From Nitrospina sp. (GTDB lineage Bacteria > Nitrospinota > Nitrospinia > Nitrospinales > VA-1): a stretch of 64,000 bases of DNA. A program made the translations under genes and the position numbers. Positions 29,947 to 41,991 of the stretch are shown piece after piece; position 1 is the first letter of the stretch, and every line of letters starts with the position of its first letter. The DNA is taken from NCBI GenBank assembly GCA_018653085.1, contig JABIAY010000046.1:80257-144256 (forward strand), read 5' to 3'. Below the pieces are notes generated by a model, which saw nothing but the letters and a program-made list of their open reading frames with translations, searched no databases and was not told the origin of the DNA.

Positions 29947-30764
29947 CAGAGTACAAAGAAAAATAAAGATGTGAATATCAGATCGGCGATGATCACCAGA
30001 ATCATCGAGACCACCACTGCGGTACGGGTATTCTGCCCGACCATTTCCGCTCCGCCTTCGATAATGAAAGCCATGTAACTGCCAACCATGACGATGATGA
30101 CGGCGAACACCGCGCTCTTGACCAGCCCGGTCACCACATCTTTAATCACCATCGCGTCCAGCGAGTTGTTGACATACGTCACCGGGTCGATTCCTAATGT
30201 GGTGACACCAATCAAAAACCCGCCTAAAATTCCCATCAGGTCTGCCATGATGGTCAGACACGGGAGCATAATTAAAAGAGCCAGAAACCGGGGAGTGATT
30301 AAAAACTTTACCGGATTCAATGCCATGATCTCAAGAGCCAGAATCTCATCGGAAACTTTCATCGTTCCCATTTCGGCGGTGAACGCGGCCCCAACCCGAC
30401 CGGACATGACCAGCGCTGTCATCAACGGTCCCAACTCACGCAAAATGGCAACGCCTACCAAAGCGCCGACAAACTCCAGAGCTCCCAACCGGCTCAACTG
30501 ATGCGCCGACTGAAACGCAAGAATGACCCCGATCAGAAACGAAACCAGAAAAACGATGGTGGTGGACTTGACCCCAACCTCCTCCATCTGCGTCCACACC
30601 GGGCGCCATTTATTGGGTTTGCCACGCAGGGGTTCTATAAAGGTGCAATACAAAGTGGCACGGGTGAGATAATACAATCCGCTGATTTCCTTGAAAAAAC
30701 TTTCAAAGACACCGGCAAATTCGAATCCCCTTCTCCCGATAAATCCAAAAAATGTTCTGACCAT
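29946..30764 (-). CDS. mlaE: ABC transporter permease, MlaE-like (start ATG 30764)
   Basis: REIPPLLTALV-like RELGPLMTALVMSGRVGAAFTAEMGTMKVSDEILALEIMALNP; GGAGAG upstream of ATG 30764; further upstream residues are repeat. Confidence 0.93.
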   Translation of the reverse strand: MVRTFFGFIGRRGFEFAGVFESFFKEISGLYYLTRATLYCTFIEPLRGKPNKWRPVWTQMEEVGVKSTTIVFLVSFLIGVILAFQSAHQLSRLGALEFVGALVGVAILRELGPLMTALVMSGRVGAAFTAEMGTMKVSDEILALEIMALNPVKFLITPRFLALLIMLPCLTIMADLMGILGGFLIGVTTLGIDPVTYVNNSLDAMVIKDVVTGLVKSAVFAVIIVMVGSYMAFIIEGGAEMVGQNTRTAVVVSMILVIIADLIFTSLFFFVL

Positions 30765-30778
30765 GAATCTCTCCCCGA

Positions 30779-31061
30779 GCGGCGAACCGCCGCAGGTAAC
30801 TTGCAATCACTTTTGCTGGCAAGCAAAGAGAGATCTCGGCTTAATGAAGCCCTTGCCCTTTGCTTTCCCGGCGTGCTCTGACGAACCTCATATTTAGAAG
30901 CCCAACGGTTATTGTTCGCCTAAAAGGTTCTGACCTATTGCCTATCGGGGCTACCCGACCCACTCCCGTGGGAGGGGTAAACTAGCAACCACTCTTCAAG
31001 CCGAGCTAAACTTTAGTTTGCCAGAAAAAGCTATTGCACACTGGCCCCACGCCTAGTGGGC
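30779..31061. repeat. compound repeat: two inverted units with a hairpin at each end
   Basis: GCGGCGAACCGCCGC (30779-30793), + core to ~30862, CCCACTCCCGTGGG, - core, GGCCCCACGCCTAGTGG (31043-31059). Confidence 0.85.
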
Positions 31062-31388
31062 GAGGGCTTGTTCTTTTGAATCGAAAACTTCAAATACTGT
31101 TAGCAGGCGTGCGATCTCAAACACGTCCTTGACGCCGGGAGTTAAAGCCGCAAGCCGAAACTTGTTGTTGCTACTGTGGCTCCACTGCAATCCCTCTACA
31201 AGAGTGGCTATCCCGGAACTGTCGATATAGGAAACTCCCGACAAATCCACAACGACAACCTTATTGTTGTTTTGAAATAGGGGAGTCAAAGCATCTCGCA
31301 TCTGCGTTGAAGAACTCATATCAATATCGCCGCTGACTGTTATCGTCACCGAACCCTCGGTCTTATCCAGTTTTAAATCTATGGCCAT
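31053..31388 (-). CDS. STAS-domain anti-sigma factor antagonist (RsbV/SpoIIAA-like)
   Basis: VVVVDLSGVSYIDSSGIATLVEGLQ phosphorylatable-Ser motif. Confidence 0.93.
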   Translation of the reverse strand: MAIDLKLDKTEGSVTITVSGDIDMSSSTQMRDALTPLFQNNNKVVVVDLSGVSYIDSSGIATLVEGLQWSHSSNNKFRLAALTPGVKDVFEIARLLTVFEVFDSKEQALAH

Positions 31389-31390
31389 GG

Positions 31391-31834
31391 TTATCCCTTG
31401 TCCTTATCGTGCGCGGAGGTAAGTTCGGTTTTTAATTTTTTCATCATGGTCAGCAAAGTCCCCTTCGCCCGGTTGGTGCAATAGCTGACCTCGTCCATAA
31501 TTTCATTCATAAAATGCGTGCCCAGTCCGCCTGGTTTTATGTCATCCAGGCGACGCGGTTTTATCTGGCTGGTGTCGCATTGCTTGCCGTAGTCGCGAAT
31601 CTGAACCTTGAAGTCATCTCCCTCGATGGTAAAGGTAGCCTCGATGGGTTCATCGCAGGGGCCATCGTAACCATGCTTGATAACATTTGCGCAAGCCTCA
31701 TCCACACAAAGGATCAGGCGACGGGCCGTATCAGCGGGAACCTCATGGCTGTCCAAAAGTTCCTGCAAAACTTTACGGATCAACCCCAGATATTTGGGAT
31801 CGCCCGGAATAGATAATTTTATCGGTGGGGCCAT
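31391..31834 (-). CDS. RsbW-like serine kinase / anti-sigma factor
   Basis: LILCVDEACANVIKHGY N-box, VQIRDYGK, PGGLGTHFMNEIMDEV. Confidence 0.93.
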   Translation of the reverse strand: MAPPIKLSIPGDPKYLGLIRKVLQELLDSHEVPADTARRLILCVDEACANVIKHGYDGPCDEPIEATFTIEGDDFKVQIRDYGKQCDTSQIKPRRLDDIKPGGLGTHFMNEIMDEVSYCTNRAKGTLLTMMKKLKTELTSAHDKDKG

Positions 31835-31905
31835 AGTATCAACTTATTGGTTTTTAAAAAGAGAAGCCGGTAGATTCCAGAATCCACCATTATTCAATGA
31901 TATCA

Positions 31906-32041
31906 CCCGCTAGCGCGGGAGGCAACCCACTACGTGGGAGGAAGCACTGAGGGGCTAAAAAAAGGGCAAGTGGTTCCGATCCCTGAACAATGCCGGGTCC
32001 AGCGTCACGCTGGTTGCTAGTCGGCCCCACGCCTAGTGGGT
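31906..32041 (-). repeat. multi-hairpin mosaic repeat
   Basis: CCCGCTAGCGCGGG, CCCACTACGTGGG, CCAGCGTCACGCTGG (31999-32013), GGCCCCACGCCTAGTGG (32023-32039). Confidence 0.85.
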
Positions 32042-32056
32042 TGCGTTTTTCGTGGG

Positions 32057-33253
32057 TCAGTTGACCAGTTTGGAATATTTTTTGGAGATCCAGCCTTTTT
32101 TGCCTTTTTGGTACTCAATCAGGAACCAGTCTTTAGACTCCTGAAAAACCGGCACAACCGAATCTTTGGGAAGCTGCGCCACTACTTTGGACCGGGCATC
32201 CGGTGTCTCCCGCACTCTAAGCGGGGTGGCTCGGGTCATAATCCGCACCCGTTTTGTCGGCTTGGGTTCAGGGGCTGGCGGGGACACCATGGCTGGTTGT
32301 TCCCGTTTCATTTCCATACCCGGATCAGGAACCGGCTCGGTCATAGGGGGTTCAGGCTGTTTCATCGCTGGCGACTCAGGTGTTTCTTCTTCCATCACAG
32401 GATCCATCATTTCATCCTGCATCTCTTCGGACATTTCCTCGTCGTCAGGTTTCTCAGTCTCCGCTACGATTTCTATTGTTTCTTTGCGAATAGGCGGAGC
32501 AGGGGGTACCGTTTCCATCGGTTCCGGGACAAAAACTTCGGGGACCATAGCCTCATCCAGAGACCGGGTGGGCCTTTGCCCGGGAACGGGCTCACCCTGC
32601 ATTTCCGGGAATTCTCCCAGTGGGGCTTCTTGCGGCCTCATTTTGGCAATCTGACGCCGGGCTTCATCGGAATTTTGCGGGCTGTCAGGATATTTCGCCA
32701 GAAATGCTTCATAATTTTCCAGCGTGTTGGTCCGCTTGACTTGCTCGAAAATCAGGTCCTGAAGGGTTTCTATATCCAGCTCTACTTTCTCTTTTCCCAT
32801 AGGATCAGAGGTGAGTTCTTTCACCCTTTCGAGACGCTGAATGGCTTTTTCGTAATCCTTGTTTTCCCTCTGGATGGTGACCTGAAATCTCAAGGATCTT
32901 TTCAGGTTGTCCTTGATTTTGAGGTCAAACGGTTCCATAGCCAGGGCAGTTTCAAAAGCGGTGATGGACTGTTCCAACTGGTCGTTGGAATAATAGGCCA
33001 TGCCAAGATTGTTATATCCCTTGAACGACCTCGGGTTGTGCTCCAGAAACCGTTTCCAGAGAGCGATCGATTCATCGGGGTGATTGTTTCTAAGTTGGCC
33101 CAGAGCGCGGTTATAAAGTTCCTGCTCCGCTTTTGGCAGGTGGTCGGGTGGCATTTCAAAATAGGGGGCTACCGATACCTGTCCGGTGGCACAACCGCCG
33201 AGCCCGGTCAGGAAAATCATTAGAATAACGCGCCATGGGGGGGTGGAATGCAT
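32057..33253 (-). CDS. TPR lipoprotein with Pro/Glu-rich linker and C-terminal SH3-like (SH3b) domain
   Basis: TPR units; RVRETPDARSKVVAQLPKDSVVPVFQESKDWFLIEYQKGKKGWISKKYSKLV is a bacterial SH3 signature. Confidence 0.88.
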   Translation of the reverse strand: MHSTPPWRVILMIFLTGLGGCATGQVSVAPYFEMPPDHLPKAEQELYNRALGQLRNNHPDESIALWKRFLEHNPRSFKGYNNLGMAYYSNDQLEQSITAFETALAMEPFDLKIKDNLKRSLRFQVTIQRENKDYEKAIQRLERVKELTSDPMGKEKVELDIETLQDLIFEQVKRTNTLENYEAFLAKYPDSPQNSDEARRQIAKMRPQEAPLGEFPEMQGEPVPGQRPTRSLDEAMVPEVFVPEPMETVPPAPPIRKETIEIVAETEKPDDEEMSEEMQDEMMDPVMEEETPESPAMKQPEPPMTEPVPDPGMEMKREQPAMVSPPAPEPKPTKRVRIMTRATPLRVRETPDARSKVVAQLPKDSVVPVFQESKDWFLIEYQKGKKGWISKKYSKLVN

Positions 33254-33330
33254 AGTGTGAATAGTACTCTTTTTTATTTTCAGGTCAATAATTCTTGACT
33301 TGTGGTAAATATGAAATAACCTAGCATGAT

Positions 33331-33416
33331 CACTGGGGGCGTTTTTGAACTGAGAGTCCTGAATGGGACGACCCTTTGAACCTGATCTGGATCATACCAG
33401 CGAAGGGAAGTGAAGC
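33331..33416 (+). promoter_or_regulatory. TPP riboswitch (THI element)
   Basis: GGGGGCG...CTGAGAGT...GACCCTTTGAACCTGATCTGGATCATACCAGCGAAGGGAAGTG; lies upstream of thiSGEC. Confidence 0.96.
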
Positions 33417-33432
33417 CATCTGAAAAAGATTC

Positions 33433-33468
33433 GCTGCACTTCCTGAAATCCGGGGTGCGGCTTTTTTT
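33433..33468 (+). terminator. intrinsic terminator of the TPP riboswitch expression platform
   Basis: GCTGCAC...GTGCGGC stem followed by TTTTTTT. Confidence 0.85.
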
Positions 33469-33569
33469 ATGCCCGCCCATTCTGGAATTCGATCCATGAT
33501 TTTTGTTTCACCTGATTGATTTAACGGCTATTGCGGAACAAACCTTGTCCCTTTTTTGGAGATATCCGC

Positions 33570-33773
33570 GTGAAACTGACCATTAATGGCGAAAACCGGG
33601 AAATTCTGAAAAGCCAGAACCTTGAGGACCTGGCTCGGGAGCTGGATATTCAAGCACCGAATTTCGCCATGGCCCTGAACAAACAGGTCATTCCCAGGTC
33701 CAAATATGCCACAACCCAGATCAAGGAAAACGACCAGGTTGAAATCGTGCACGCCGTAGGTGGCGGAATTTAA
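33570..33773 (+). CDS. thiS: sulfur carrier protein ThiS (GTG start at 33570)
   Basis: VKLTINGENREI...NKQVIPRSKYATTQIKENDQVEIVHAVGGGI ending in GG; followed by thiG. Confidence 0.92.
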   Translation: MKLTINGENREILKSQNLEDLARELDIQAPNFAMALNKQVIPRSKYATTQIKENDQVEIVHAVGGGI

Positions 33774-33860
33774 CTATAATAGGTATCTTAATTTACGGGA
33801 ATCTCTGGTAAGAGATGATTTCCGGGGCTCCTAAATTCCTTCTTATTTGAAAAAAACAAA

Positions 33861-34639
33861 ATGGACACAAAAAAAGAATTCATGAAAATTGGCGACAAGA
33901 CCTTCAAGTCCAGACTGATTGTAGGAACCGGGAAATATAAATCCTTCGATGAAACCCGGCAGGCCATCGAAATTTCCGGTGCGGAAATGATAACAGTCGC
34001 CGTGCGCCGGATTGAGTTGGACAAAAATAAAGATTCCATACTCAATCACCTCGACCCCAAGAAATACACATTTTTGCCAAACACGGCAGGGTGTTATTCG
34101 GTGAAAGATGCGGTGATGACCTGCGAACTGGCCCGGGAAGCGGGACTCGGAAACATCGTCAAGGTGGAGGTCATCGGAGACGAGAAAACCCTGTTCCCCG
34201 ATAACGAAGCCACGCTGGAAGCCTCGAAGCTATTGGTCAAAGACGGTTTTCATGTTCTGCCCTATTGCACAGATGATGTCGTCCTCTGCAAAAAACTGGA
34301 AGACATCGGTTGTACCGCCGTCATGCCGTTGGCGGCACCGATCGGTTCCGGTCTTGGCATTCGCAATCCTTACAACATCAAATTGATTTTAGAAGCGGTT
34401 AATATCCCGGTCATCATCGATGCCGGTGTCGGCACGGCCTCCGATGCCAGCCGCGCCATGGAACTGGGTGTTTCAGGAATCTTAATGAACACAGCCATTG
34501 CCGGTGCCAAAGACCCGCTCAAAATGTCGTTGGCTATGAAAATGGCGGTGGAGTGCGGCAGGATGGCTTATGAAGCCGGACGTATCCCGAAAAAACTTTA
34601 TGCCTCAGCCAGCAGTCCGTTGGACGGCATGATCGACTT

Positions 34640-34643
<4 letters not shown>
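33861..34643 (+). CDS. thiG: thiazole synthase
   Basis: [79 protein letters not shown]. Confidence 0.97.
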
Positions 34644-37224
<2,581 letters not shown>

Positions 37225-37362
37225 CCCGCTGGGCGACCGGCGAGCCGCCGGTGGCAAATGAAAAACTCCTCCCCTCGTGAGAGGGGAGGGGTATCACAGT
37301 ATTGCGCTTGAGTATTCCGTCCGCCTTTCGGGTAGTGCAGTGCTGGCCCCACGCCCAGTGGT
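37225..37362 (+). repeat. full-length hairpin-capped element after thiC
   Basis: ACCGGCGAGCCGCCGGT head, TGGCAAATGAAAAACTCCTCCCCTC...GAGGGGAGG, GTATTGCGCTTGAG..GTAGTGCAGTGCT, GGCCCCACGCCCAGTGG (37345-37361). Confidence 0.88.
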
Positions 37363-37434
37363 TAAATCCTCTTTTTTTCTAAGTACTTGACCAAATTGGC
37401 CGTAGGAATTACAATACCCACCATCTGATTTTTT

Positions 37435-37506
37435 AGGCGCGTAGCTCAGGGGTAGAGTATTTGCTTGACATGCAAGGGGTCGGCGGTTCGAAACCGCCCG
37501 TGCCTA
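37435..37506 (+). tRNA. tRNA-Val (anticodon GAC), CCA not encoded
   Basis: AGGCGCG...CGTGCCT acceptor, TTTGC-TTGACAT-GCAAG anticodon arm, GGCGGTTCGAAACCGCC T-arm. Confidence 0.93.
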
Positions 37507-37606
37507 TTTTTTTTAAAGGCCTCAATGGCCTGAGTTGGGCATCATACCGGTGCGTATGATGCCTTTTCATATTCTGGACATCGTCCAGGGGAAATAAATT
37601 CAAAAA

Positions 37607-39361
37607 ATGTCGAACAACTCGAACCAGATAGACTTGGAAACGCTTCGTCACAGTTGCGCTCATCTGATGGCGCAGGCGGTTCAGGAACTGTTCCCCGGAA
37701 CCCAGGTCACCATTGGTCCGGTTATCGATGACGGATTCTATTACGATTTCTCTCGCGACAAAGCTTTCGTGCCTGAAGATTTGGAAAAAATCGAAAAGCG
37801 TATGAAAGAAATCTCCGCCCAAGATCTTAAGATTGTACGTAGCGAAATTCCCCGCGAAGAAGCGAAGAAAAAATTCGGCGACATGGGTGAGAAGTTCAAA
37901 GTTGAGATCATCGACTCCATCGATTCCGATGAACCCATTTCGGTTTACTCGCAGGGAGATTTTTCAGACCTCTGCCGCGGCCCGCATGTCGAGTCGACCA
38001 AGCAGATCAAGGCTTTCAAGCTTCTGCATACGTCTGCGGCTTATTGGCGTGGTGACGAACGCAATCCGGTTTTACAAAGAATTTATGGCACTGCCTGGAA
38101 CACGGAGAAGGAACTTAGGGTCTACATAAAAAGGTTGGAGGAAGCCAAAAAGCGCGATCACCGCAAACTCGGAAAAGAACTCGACCTGTATTCGGTTTCG
38201 GATGAAATCGGGCCGGGGCTCATCCTCTGGCATCCGAAAGGCGCGCGCATCCGCCACCTGATGGAAGACTTCTGGAAAAAGGAACATTTCAAAAACGGTT
38301 ACGAAATGGTCATCAGTCCGCACGCGGCGAAAGTCGACCTGTGGAAGACCAGCGGCCATACGGAGTTCTATAAAGAGAATATGTTTTCCAATATGGATAT
38401 TGAGGGCAAGGAATATGTCATGAAGCCGATGAACTGCCCGTTCCATATTCAGATTTATAAAAACAAGTTGCGCAGTTACCGCGACCTGCCGGTACGATTT
38501 GCAGAACTTGGAACGGTTTATCGTTATGAACGCTCAGGCGTTCTGCACGGTTTACTCCGTGTGCGCGGGTTCACTCAGGATGACGCGCATCTGTTTTGCC
38601 GTCCTGCCCAGATTGAAGAGGAAATCACCAAGGTTCTCGAGTTGATCGTTTATGTTTTGCAATCGTTCGGGTTCTTCGAATACAAAATCTATTTGAGCAC
38701 CAAGCCGGATAAATACGTTGGATCGGACGAGGGCTGGGAAAACGCCACCAAAGCTCTGGAAAACGCCTTGAATAACAAGAAGCTGGATTTTGAGGTCGAT
38801 CCCGGCGAAGGGGTCTTTTACGGGCCTAAAATTGATATCAAAATCAAGGACAGCATAGGCCGCTACTGGCAGGTTTCGACGGTACAGGTGGATTTTAACC
38901 TTCCAGAACGCTTCGATATAAGCTATATTGAGGAAGATGGTCAACGCCATCAGCCAATCATGCTCCACCGCGCCTTAATGGGCTCGCTGGAGCGTTTTTT
39001 TGGTTGTCTGGTCGAGCATTATGCCGGGGCTTTCCCATTATGGCTGGCTCCGGTGCAGGTCGTCCTTTTACCCATAACCGACAATCATATGGGTTATGCG
39101 GATGAAGTGGCCCAACGGCTTGAAGAATTGGGCATTCGGGTAGAAAAAGACTTGCGAAATGAGAAGATTGGGTTCAAGATACGTGAGGCCCAATTACAGA
39201 AAATCCCTTATATGGTTGTTTTAGGGGATAAAGAGGTGGATTCTCAAACTCTGGCTGTGCGTAAACGGCGTTCCAAAGAAACCCGGACCCTCGATTTTGA
39301 GTCCTTTCTGGAAGAACTGCAGTCTGGTATAGATTCCCGGCTGATTGAATCTGAAAATTAA
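37607..39361 (+). CDS. thrS: threonyl-tRNA synthetase
   Basis: RHSCAHLMAQAVQELFPG; VMKPMNCPFHIQIYK; RVRGFTQDDAHLFC; HQPIMLHRALMGSLERF. Confidence 0.98.
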   Translation: MSNNSNQIDLETLRHSCAHLMAQAVQELFPGTQVTIGPVIDDGFYYDFSRDKAFVPEDLEKIEKRMKEISAQDLKIVRSEIPREEAKKKFGDMGEKFKVEIIDSIDSDEPISVYSQGDFSDLCRGPHVESTKQIKAFKLLHTSAAYWRGDERNPVLQRIYGTAWNTEKELRVYIKRLEEAKKRDHRKLGKELDLYSVSDEIGPGLILWHPKGARIRHLMEDFWKKEHFKNGYEMVISPHAAKVDLWKTSGHTEFYKENMFSNMDIEGKEYVMKPMNCPFHIQIYKNKLRSYRDLPVRFAELGTVYRYERSGVLHGLLRVRGFTQDDAHLFCRPAQIEEEITKVLELIVYVLQSFGFFEYKIYLSTKPDKYVGSDEGWENATKALENALNNKKLDFEVDPGEGVFYGPKIDIKIKDSIGRYWQVSTVQVDFNLPERFDISYIEEDGQRHQPIMLHRALMGSLERFFGCLVEHYAGAFPLWLAPVQVVLLPITDNHMGYADEVAQRLEELGIRVEKDLRNEKIGFKIREAQLQKIPYMVVLGDKEVDSQTLAVRKRRSKETRTLDFESFLEELQSGIDSRLIESEN

Positions 39362-39385
39362 ATTTTTTATAAAGGTTGGATTTAA

Positions 39386-40120
39386 ATTAATAATAATAGT
39401 AAGAAGCAGCGCATTAATAAGATGATTCGGGTGCGGGAAGTCGCCGTGATTGATGATGATGGCGAGTCGATGGGCACTATCCCTACAGAGGAAGCCCTGA
39501 GCATGGCCCTCGACCGGAATATGGATCTTGTAGAAGTTTCCCCAAACTCCAACCCGCCTGTTTGTCGGATCATGGATTACGGCAAGCACAAGTACAAGGC
39601 CAGCAAAAAGGCGCACGAGGCTAAAAAGAAACAGAAAATCATTCACATGAAGGAAGTCAAGTTTCGGCCTAACACCGATCAACACGATTTTGATTTCAAG
39701 TTGAGGAATGTACAGCGGTTTTTGGAAAATGGTGACAAAGCCAAAGTGGTGATTTTCTTTAAGGGACGTGAGATTGTACATCGCGAATTTGGCATGAGGG
39801 TTCTGGAACGTGTTGCTGTGGCAACGGAAGAGACGGCGGTCATTGAGCAACAGGCCAAGCAGGAAGGGCGTACGCTGGTCATGATCCTGGCTCCAAAGAA
39901 TACTAAAACCAAAAAAGGCGGAGTGCTTAAAGCGCAGCCGGTTGCCAAGCCAGCAGAAACGCCGGTAGCAGCACCAGCAGTAGCACCGGTTGCCAAGCCA
40001 GCAGAAGCGCCGGTAGCAGCACCAGCAGTAGCACCGGTTGCCAAGCCAGCAGAAGCGTCAGTAGAAACGCCGGCAGAAGCACCGGCAGAGATACCCGCTA
40101 AGGAACCTGGTACAGAATAA
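39386..40120 (+). CDS. infC: translation initiation factor IF-3, likely ATT start at 39386, with C-terminal Ala/Pro-rich extension
   Basis: INNNSKKQRINKMIRVREVAVID in frame from ATT; MGTIPTEEALSMALDRNMDLVEVSPNSNPPVCRIMDYGK; VIFFKGREIVHREFG. Confidence 0.93.
   Translation: MNNNSKKQRINKMIRVREVAVIDDDGESMGTIPTEEALSMALDRNMDLVEVSPNSNPPVCRIMDYGKHKYKASKKAHEAKKKQKIIHMKEVKFRPNTDQHDFDFKLRNVQRFLENGDKAKVVIFFKGREIVHREFGMRVLERVAVATEETAVIEQQAKQEGRTLVMILAPKNTKTKKGGVLKAQPVAKPAETPVAAPAVAPVAKPAEAPVAAPAVAPVAKPAEASVETPAEAPAEIPAKEPGTE
39941..40060 (+). repeat. 48-bp tandem repeat (about 2.5 copies) inside the infC 3' end
   Basis: GTTGCCAAGCCAGCAGAA[A/G]CGCCGGTAGCAGCACCAGCAGTAGCACCG at 39941, 39989 and partly 40037. 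Confidence 0.95.
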
Positions 40121-40138
40121 ATAGAAACGGAGCGAACA

Positions 40139-40330
40139 ATGCCAAAAATGAAAACCAATAGTGGTGCCGCGAAAAGGTTTCGCAGAACGGGTACCGGAAA
40201 AATTCGTCGGAACAGCGCTTTTACCAGCCATATTCTGACAACTAAAACAACCAAGAGAAAAAGAAACCTGCGAAAAGCCAGCATAATGGCAAAGGGAGAC
40301 GCAAAACGCATTAAAGCTTTAATCCCTTAA
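40139..40330 (+). CDS. rpmI: 50S ribosomal protein L35
   Basis: [46 protein letters not shown]. Confidence 0.97.
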   Translation: MPKMKTNSGAAKRFRRTGTGKIRRNSAFTSHILTTKTTKRKRNLRKASIMAKGDAKRIKALIP

Positions 40331-40438
40331 CCCTCAATATTGGGTCGTAGATTACTTTTACAAAATTTTAATATTTTAATTGGGCAAGCGTTAATTGGTT
40401 TGCCTCCCACAGTGGTGGGTTAGAAGGAGAATTTCAAA

Positions 40439-40795
40439 ATGCCACGAGCAGTAAGCGGGACAGTTGCCCGAAAACGACGTAAAAAAATCTTAAAGCTAGC
40501 CAAAGGCTACCGCAGTGTGCGGAGCACCTGTTTCCGCAAAGCACGGGAAGCTGTTGAGCATGGTTTGTGCTACGCCTACCGTGATCGCAAAAATCGTAAG
40601 CGCGAGTTTCGTCGACTCTGGATTGCCCGGATCAACGCCGCAGTCCGAGCCGAAGGCATGAACTACAGCCAGTTCATGTATGGTCTGAAAAAAGCCTCCA
40701 TTGAGCTCGACCGCAAGGTTCTCTCTGAAATGGCGATCCACAATGCAGACTCCTTCAAAACTCTGACCGAGACCGCCCGCGCTCAACTGGGCTAA
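40439..40795 (+). CDS. rplT: 50S ribosomal protein L20
   Basis: [68 protein letters not shown]. Confidence 0.98.
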   Translation: MPRAVSGTVARKRRKKILKLAKGYRSVRSTCFRKAREAVEHGLCYAYRDRKNRKREFRRLWIARINAAVRAEGMNYSQFMYGLKKASIELDRKVLSEMAIHNADSFKTLTETARAQLG

Positions 40796-40960
40796 GCGGA
40801 GAACCTCCGCTGGTGACAAATGAAAAACCCCTCCCTTTTACGGGGAGGAGCCATTACAGTATTACCCCTCCGGGGCACGAGAGTTGAGGAAAAATATCAC
40901 GTGCGCTTGAGTGTTTTGTCCGCTATACGGGTAATGCAGTGCTGGCCCCACGCCGAGTGG
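40796..40960 (+). repeat. full-length hairpin-capped element directly after rplT stop
   Basis: GCGGAG-AAC-CTCCGC (40796-40810), TGGTGACAAATGAAAAACCCCTCCC, GTGCGCTTGAGTGTTTTGTCCGCTATACGGGTAATGCAGTGCT, GGCCCCACGCCGAGTGG (40944-40960). Confidence 0.88.
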
Positions 40961-40974
40961 CCCCTTGCTGAAAA

Positions 40975-41991
40975 ATGATTGAAACCATCCAAAAGCACCG
41001 GCAAGATTTCGATTCCCGCATCTGTTCTACCTCCGTTGCGGAACCTCTCAAACAACTTCGTATAGATTTCCTAGGGAAAAAAGGCTGTGTCCAGGCCCTG
41101 ATGAAAGAACTGCGTCAGGCCAGTCCGGAGGAGAAACGGCAACAGGGCAAGCTCATCAACGATTTTAAGCAGTACGTTGAAAACCAGCTTAAGGATAAGG
41201 AAGAAGAGCTGGGCAAATCCCCAAAAGGTCGGCCTTCAACAGGTGCGACGTTTGATACCACTTTGCCGGGCAGAAGAGAAATCCCCGGGACCCTGCACCC
41301 CGTTACTCAGGTGATGGAGGAAATCAAATCCATTTTTCTGGGATTGGGATTCCAAGTGGAAGAGGGTCCTGAAATTGAAACAGACTATTATAATTTTGAG
41401 GCCTTGAACATTCCCAAGGACCACCCTGCGCGGGATATGCAGGATACTTTTTATGTGGACGGAGAAGCGGTTTTGCGGACCCATACTTCGCCGGTACAGA
41501 TTCATGTGATGGAAGATCGCGAACCGCCATTACGCATTATCGCTCCGGGAAAAGTTTATCGTTGCGATTCAGATGTCTCCCACACTCCCATGTTCCATCA
41601 AATCGAAGGGCTCATGGTAGATGAAAATGTTTCCTTCAGTCATCTCAAAGGCATCATGAGTATTTTTCTCCAGGAAGTGTTTGGCAAAAATACAAAAGTC
41701 CGGTTCCGTCCCAGCTTCTTTCCCTTCACCTGCCCCAGCGCGGAAGTCGATATTCAGTGCGTGATTTGTAGCGGAAAAGGGTGCCGGGTTTGTTCGCAAA
41801 CAGGTTGGGTAGAAATTCTTGGGGCAGGCATGGTCGACCCGGCAGTATTCAAATTCGTTGATTACGATGCAGAAAAATGGACCGGATTCGCGTTTGGACT
41901 CGGCATCGAACGTATCTCTATGCTGAAATACGGCATCAACGACATCCGCCTGTTCTTCGAAAACGATCTACGCTTCCTCAAACAATTCTAG
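40975..41991 (+). CDS. pheS: phenylalanyl-tRNA synthetase alpha subunit
   Basis: LHPVTQVMEEIKSIFLGLGFQVEEGPEIETDYYNFEALNIPKDHPARDMQDTF; FAFGLGIERISMLKYGINDIRLF. Confidence 0.98.
   Translation: MIETIQKHRQDFDSRICSTSVAEPLKQLRIDFLGKKGCVQALMKELRQASPEEKRQQGKLINDFKQYVENQLKDKEEELGKSPKGRPSTGATFDTTLPGRREIPGTLHPVTQVMEEIKSIFLGLGFQVEEGPEIETDYYNFEALNIPKDHPARDMQDTFYVDGEAVLRTHTSPVQIHVMEDREPPLRIIAPGKVYRCDSDVSHTPMFHQIEGLMVDENVSFSHLKGIMSIFLQEVFGKNTKVRFRPSFFPFTCPSAEVDIQCVICSGKGCRVCSQTGWVEILGAGMVDPAVFKFVDYDAEKWTGFAFGLGIERISMLKYGINDIRLFFENDLRFLKQF

Noticed and set aside
32036-33223. 395-aa plus-strand ORF
   Set aside because: Antisense to the TPR-SH3 protein gene; composition (FxxHxF, G/R/H-rich) is typical of a shadow ORF and the minus-strand product has clear domains.
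39679-40311. 210-aa minus-strand Ala/Gly-rich ORF
   Set aside because: Antisense to infC and rpmI; apparent repeats are the complement of the infC 48-bp tandem repeat.
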